Position numbers and translations under genes: made by a program
Shown: positions 5,867 to 9,140 of the stretch, piece by piece
Numbering within the stretch: the stretch's first letter is position 1
Layout: each line of letters begins with the position of its first letter
Assembly (NCBI GenBank): GCA_947629595.1
Contig: CANREI010000048.1
Coordinates: 1-9,140 of the forward strand
DNA length: 9,140 nucleotides
Origin: an uncultured Alphaproteobacteria bacterium
GTDB lineage: Bacteria > Pseudomonadota > Alphaproteobacteria > CAAHEQ01 > UBA3637
Reading direction: 5' to 3'
Notes under the pieces: generated by a model
Seen by the model: only the letters and a program-made list of their open reading frames with translations
The model's database searches: none
What the model was told of the DNA's origin: nothing

Positions 5867-5893
5867 AAATAGTGGTATCTGTGGAGGTTATGT

Positions 5894-6490
5894 ATGAATA
5901 AGATTAATTTTATTACGTCCAATAAAGGAAAAATAAAATCACTGGAAAACAGTTTGAAACTTAATAATATAGACGTGCAGATATGTGCACAAAACTTAGA
6001 TATTATGGAACCCCAATTTGATACTGTTCAAGAGGTTTCGAAATATAAGGCATTAAAAGCTTTTGAGATATTAAAAGAACCTGTTTTAGTAGAAGATGGG
6101 GGATTTTCTGTATTTGAATTAAAAGGCTTTCCGGGGGTTTATACCAAATATGTTTTGAAAACATTAGGTGCCGATGGTATTTTAAAATTAATGCAAGGCG
6201 TTAGCAACAGAGCAGCCAAATTTGTTAGTGTAGCTACTTTTGTTAATGAAGACGGCACTCTATTTCAATTTGAACGTGAAGGCGGAGAATTTGAAATATC
6301 AAAAGAAAAAGTTGATATTCAATCACCATATGCTTGGTCTGAGTTGTGGAAAATAATATATTTAAAAGAATACAATAAAAATCTTTGTGAGCTTTCTGAA
6401 CAAGAAGTTTCAGAGTATTATGGATGTACTGGTGCTAATGGCAGTATTCAAAAATTTGTTAATTGGTATATAAATGAGTATAAAAGATAA
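5894..6490 (+). CDS. Divergent HAM1/RdgB-family nucleoside triphosphate pyrophosphatase
   Basis: 198 residues, the family length. HAM1/RdgB enzymes hydrolyse non-canonical purine triphosphates (ITP, XTP, dITP) to monophosphate and pyrophosphate. The N-terminal half fits well: TSNKGK at 8-13, Glu39, VEDGGF at 66-71 and FPGVYTKYVLKTLG at 79-92, in a wording closer to archaeal enzymes than to E. coli RdgB (which has DSGL). The C-terminal half departs from the family: the YDPIF-type motif is replaced around SPYAWSELWKII, and the SHR motif that contacts the base is absent, its place held by YYGCTGANGSIQKF. The substrate may therefore differ. The gene is markedly AT-rich and its codons differ from its neighbours, suggesting acquisition by transfer. 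GGAGG six bases before the ATG fixes the start; the ATG at 5890 hits a stop at once. Confidence 0.8.
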   Translation: MNKINFITSNKGKIKSLENSLKLNNIDVQICAQNLDIMEPQFDTVQEVSKYKALKAFEILKEPVLVEDGGFSVFELKGFPGVYTKYVLKTLGADGILKLMQGVSNRAAKFVSVATFVNEDGTLFQFEREGGEFEISKEKVDIQSPYAWSELWKIIYLKEYNKNLCELSEQEVSEYYGCTGANGSIQKFVNWYINEYKR

Positions 6491-6563
6491 ATTAAATACA
6501 GATACACAGCACACAAAAGCATGAAAATAAAACCAATTCATTTAATATTGATGAGATAAATAT

Positions 6564-7328
6564 ATGAAAATTATTTACGCCTTATTTCTTGCGCTTCTTT
6601 TCATTTCGCAACCGACATTTTCAGCCGATACGGAATCGACAAAGCCTAATGATTACACTTTGGCGGACGACCGCGCCAAAAACGCACCGGAGTTTGAGGA
6701 TATGCCTGATTTGGTTCGATATTTGATTCAACCCTTTCGGGCAGATGAAAAACTTAAAGCCCGTGTTATTTTTATGTGGATTGCCACGCATATTCAATAC
6801 GATGCCTACAAAGCCGATAATATTGTCAAGCTGAACAATCGCAAAAAGGGCTTTGTGAAAAAAAATAATCCTTATCAAACACGTTTAGGGGTTTGTGACG
6901 ATATTGCCACGCTGTTTGTGCAAATGGCATTAAAAGCGCATTTGAATTGTGAAAAAATAGTCGGACACGCCGGCTATAACTTAACAAAGCAATCAGCCAT
7001 ACAATCACCGCATGCGTGGAATGCCGTTAAAATTAAAGGAAAATGGTATTTGCTGGATGCTACTTGGGCCATGGGCGGGCAATATATTCACAATCAAACC
7101 TATCAAAAGCAACGGGATTATAAAAAAATGCTGTCGGAACGGCGAAAACACCCGGAAAAAATTGAACTGGGAGATCGCTTTGTCGATGAATCTTGGTTTT
7201 TAACCCCGCCGGAAGAAATGATTAAAACACATTTTCCCAATTCTTTAAAATGGCAATTACTGAAACATCCCGTTGAGTCGGAAAAAATATGGAAAGAAAA
7301 CCAAAAAAAAGTGTCCCCCAAAAAATAA
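6564..7328 (+). CDS. Secreted KY-type transglutaminase-like protein
   Basis: 254 residues. A signal peptide (about 1-21, Lys2, hydrophobic 3-15, likely cut after TFSA) predicts export to the periplasm or beyond. The core matches the transglutaminase-like superfamily, closest in feel to the kyphoscoliosis (KY) peptidase type: RVIFMWIATHIQYD at 67-80, GVCDD with nucleophile Cys111, SPHAWNAV with His150, and WYLLDATWA with Asp165. The triad is intact. Members act as cysteine proteases, transglutaminases or peptide-binding proteins; which applies here is unknown. The C-terminal 80 residues are basic, without a recognised domain. The ribosome binding site is weak (GATGAGA, 6551-6557) and no strong promoter is seen in the 73-base gap before it, so it may partly depend on read-through from the HAM1-like gene. 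Confidence 0.8.
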   Translation: MKIIYALFLALLFISQPTFSADTESTKPNDYTLADDRAKNAPEFEDMPDLVRYLIQPFRADEKLKARVIFMWIATHIQYDAYKADNIVKLNNRKKGFVKKNNPYQTRLGVCDDIATLFVQMALKAHLNCEKIVGHAGYNLTKQSAIQSPHAWNAVKIKGKWYLLDATWAMGGQYIHNQTYQKQRDYKKMLSERRKHPEKIELGDRFVDESWFLTPPEEMIKTHFPNSLKWQLLKHPVESEKIWKENQKKVSPKK

Positions 7329-7345
7329 ATTGATTTTTCCCTTGT

Positions 7346-7374
7346 TTGACATTTCAAATATTGTGTGATATAAT
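7346..7374 (+). promoter_or_regulatory. Perfect consensus sigma-70 promoter of the M23 peptidase gene
   Basis: TTGACA (7346-7351) and TATAAT (7369-7374) are separated by exactly 17 bases, all twelve positions matching the consensus. The leader would be about 30 nt with AGGA (7399-7402) seven bases before the ATG at 7410. Confidence 0.85.
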
Positions 7375-7409
7375 AAATTGATTGAATTTTATAATGACAG
7401 GATAAAAAA

Positions 7410-8342
7410 ATGTTTGTATTACCCTCTTTTTCGCGTATTTCTTCATGGTTCGGCTATCGCAACGCGCCGACAAAAGGCGCCAGCCGTTTTCATAAAGGAA
7501 TGGATTTTGCCGCGCCGGCCGGTACCCCCGTTTTTGCAGCCGCCGACGGCGTTATTTCCGTTAAAGAATCACAAAGAGGTTACGGCAACGTTGTTTACAT
7601 TAAGCACGCCGACGGCAGTGAAACCCGTTACGGACATATGAGCGGCTTTACCGACATTCAACCCGGGCAGGTTATTCATGAGGGCGATCAAATCGGTTTT
7701 GTCGGATCAACCGGCGTCAGCACGGGACCGCATTTGCATTTTGAAGTTCGAAACGCGGCCGGACAAGCCGTTAATCCGCAATTTATTTTAAACGGTGACA
7801 TACCGCAAAACATATCGTCTGTTTCACCGCAAACCATGGCAGCTGCCTCATCGCCCAATCGGCAAAGCACGGGCATTCATTATTGTTCGCCGCTGAAAGA
7901 TTGGCAAAATATTGAAAACAAGCTCAAAGAGGAGGAAGAAAAAAAGAGTGATTATATCGCTTTTACCTATCGTGCCGGAAAAAAAGAATCGACAACGGAA
8001 AAAGTTGTTCAAAACGAGCTGAATAATTTAGGACTGCTCGGCTCTCTTGTCGGTATTCTCGGGGGCGGATTGCTCGGAAAATTATTCGGCGCATCGGAAC
8101 AGGAATCCGATCAAACGCCGGTGCAATTCACGCTTTCCAAAAAAGATATGTTAAATAAAGGATTTACCGTTGAGGAAATCGATAAAATTTCCGAATTAAG
8201 CGAACAGGCTCAAACAAAAACACATTTAGAGCAATCCGGTCAATTGATTTCGGCAGAAGATTTGCGTCTTGCCGGTTTTGATGAAGAAAAAATCGAACAA
8301 TTCAACACCTTGGCGCACCAAAAGCAAGGACAGCTTTCTTAA
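7410..8342 (+). CDS. M23 (LytM-type) metallopeptidase with duplicated C-terminal motif
   Basis: 310 residues. The peptidase domain fills residues 5-128 and starts almost at the N-terminus, with zinc ligands His28 and Asp32 (HKGMD), His76 (YGHMS) and the HLH motif His108/His110 (GPHLHFEV). Such enzymes cut peptide cross-links of peptidoglycan. No signal peptide or N-terminal membrane segment is visible, unusual for a wall hydrolase. A charged Lys/Glu stretch follows at about 175-185, then a Gly/Leu-rich hydrophobic segment at 207-227 that might cross or enter a membrane. Two similar motifs lie at 242-268 and 280-306, of the form S..D(M/L)...GF..E.I. The gene has its own consensus promoter and converges on rpoH with a 30-base gap. 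The peptidase assignment is firm; the location of action is unclear. Confidence 0.9.
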   Translation: MFVLPSFSRISSWFGYRNAPTKGASRFHKGMDFAAPAGTPVFAAADGVISVKESQRGYGNVVYIKHADGSETRYGHMSGFTDIQPGQVIHEGDQIGFVGSTGVSTGPHLHFEVRNAAGQAVNPQFILNGDIPQNISSVSPQTMAAASSPNRQSTGIHYCSPLKDWQNIENKLKEEEEKKSDYIAFTYRAGKKESTTEKVVQNELNNLGLLGSLVGILGGGLLGKLFGASEQESDQTPVQFTLSKKDMLNKGFTVEEIDKISELSEQAQTKTHLEQSGQLISAEDLRLAGFDEEKIEQFNTLAHQKQGQLS

Positions 8343-8372
8343 ACGATTTTTTCACCGCATTTTTTACATTTC

Positions 8373-9140
8373 TTAAATGGTCAACGCAGCCGCTTCTGTT
8401 TTAACGGCATTTGAAATTTTTTCAAAAGCCTTTGTTTCAATTTGACGCACCCGTTCTCGGCTGATTTTAAACTGTTCGCCCAGCTCTTCCAGTGTTTTGG
8501 GTGTTTCACTTAAAAACCGCTCTTTCACGATAATTTGTTCCCGTTCGGATAAACGCCCGATGGCTGCAAACAATAACCGTTTTTTCACGGCCAAATCTTG
8601 CGAATCTTCCAACTGTTCTTCAATGGATTGTGTTTTATCAACCAACATATCCAAATGATTGGTTGTGGAATCGTAAGATAACGTTGTGTTTAAAGAAGAA
8701 TCGCCGCTTAACCGTTGTTCCATTTCCAAAACGTCTTTTTTGGAAACGCCCAGCATTTTGGAAATTTGTTCGGCCGTTTCTTCGTTTAAAGCCGTTTCGT
8801 CATATAATCCCAAGCGTGACTTAATTTTGTGCAAATTGTAAAAAAGCCGTTTTTGCGTGGCAACCGTTCCGATTTTAACCAGCGACCACGACTTTAAAAT
8901 AAATTCGGAAATGGAGGCTTTAATCCACCAAATGGCATACGTTGCCAAACGAAACCCTTTGTTCGGATCAAACTTTTTAATGGCTTGCATTAAACCGATA
9001 TTGGCTTCCGAAATTAAATCGGCCAACGATAACCCGTAATGCCGAAACGATAAAGCCACTTTGGCGGCTAACCGTAAATGCGATGTGGTTAATTTATGGG
9101 CCGCTTCAATATCGTGATAGTCATGATATCGTTTTGCCAA
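8373..9140 (-). CDS. rpoH: Heat-shock sigma factor RpoH (sigma-32), 5' end outside the window
   Basis: 255 residues of the C-terminal part; compared with E. coli RpoH (284) about 40-50 N-terminal residues lie beyond base 9140. The codon at the window edge is TTG, read here as an internal Leu, not a start. Region 2 spans about residues 21-82 of the fragment (HLRLAAKVAL to WWIKASISEFIL). The stretch QKRLFYNLHKIKSRLG (96-111) is the RpoH box that separates sigma-32 from other group 2 sigma factors. Region 4.2, the -35-binding helix-turn-helix, is at about 216-245 (ISRERVRQIETKAFEKIS). RpoH directs RNA polymerase to chaperone and protease genes after heat or misfolding stress. No terminator hairpin is visible in the 30 bases before the convergent M23 gene. 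Confidence 0.95.
   Translation of the reverse strand: MAKRYHDYHDIEAAHKLTTSHLRLAAKVALSFRHYGLSLADLISEANIGLMQAIKKFDPNKGFRLATYAIWWIKASISEFILKSWSLVKIGTVATQKRLFYNLHKIKSRLGLYDETALNEETAEQISKMLGVSKKDVLEMEQRLSGDSSLNTTLSYDSTTNHLDMLVDKTQSIEEQLEDSQDLAVKKRLLFAAIGRLSEREQIIVKERFLSETPKTLEELGEQFKISRERVRQIETKAFEKISNAVKTEAAALTI

Noticed and set aside
8343..8372. Terminator between the convergent M23 and rpoH genes
   Set aside because: T-runs are present on the plus strand but no stem precedes them in these 30 bases.

Overview
The window looks like a chromosomal segment of an uncultured, probably host-associated alphaproteobacterium of moderate-to-low GC. The basis is an RpoH-type sigma factor, the gene order truB-rpsO-pnp, and a pseudopilin of a style that I recall (without a search) from gut alphaproteobacterial genomes. 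Promoters are E. coli-like (-35 TTGACA / -10 TATAAT types). The assignment is inference from gene content only.

Layout. Bases 1-1296 hold a minus-strand type IV prepilin-like gene with its promoter. It is a chimera of an N-terminal pilin helix, a threonine-only stalk and a Cys-rich C-terminal domain resembling C-type-lectin/DUF1566-like folds. Its 3' end has a run of NNY codons like the variable region of a diversity-generating retroelement (DGR) target. The template repeat and reverse transcriptase, if they exist, lie outside the window. Bases 1297-2311 are a gene-free stretch of about 1 kb. They hold a 12-bp palindrome, a minus-strand intrinsic terminator with no gene in front of it, and an array of four clear plus one decayed long-stem hairpins about 111-132 bp apart. 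The hairpins keep their architecture (outer stem, fixed asymmetric linkers, 8-bp inner stem, 8-9-nt loop) while the inner-stem sequences differ completely. This array is the most unusual part of the window.

Bases 2312-5822 are a housekeeping minus-strand operon: truB (tRNA Psi55 synthase), rpsO (ribosomal protein S15) and pnp (polynucleotide phosphorylase). It has one promoter at the truB end, an RNA hairpin between rpsO and pnp, and a strong terminator after pnp. The truB promoter lies so close to the ATG that the mRNA should be nearly leaderless.

Bases 5838-8342 run on the plus strand. They encode an AT-rich, divergent HAM1/RdgB-family nucleotide pyrophosphatase that looks foreign, a secreted KY-type transglutaminase-like protein with an intact Cys-His-Asp triad, and an M23 (LytM-type) metallopeptidase without a signal peptide, driven by a perfect consensus sigma-70 promoter. 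Bases 8373-9140 are the 3' part of rpoH (heat-shock sigma factor) on the minus strand, convergent with the peptidase gene and cut by the window end.
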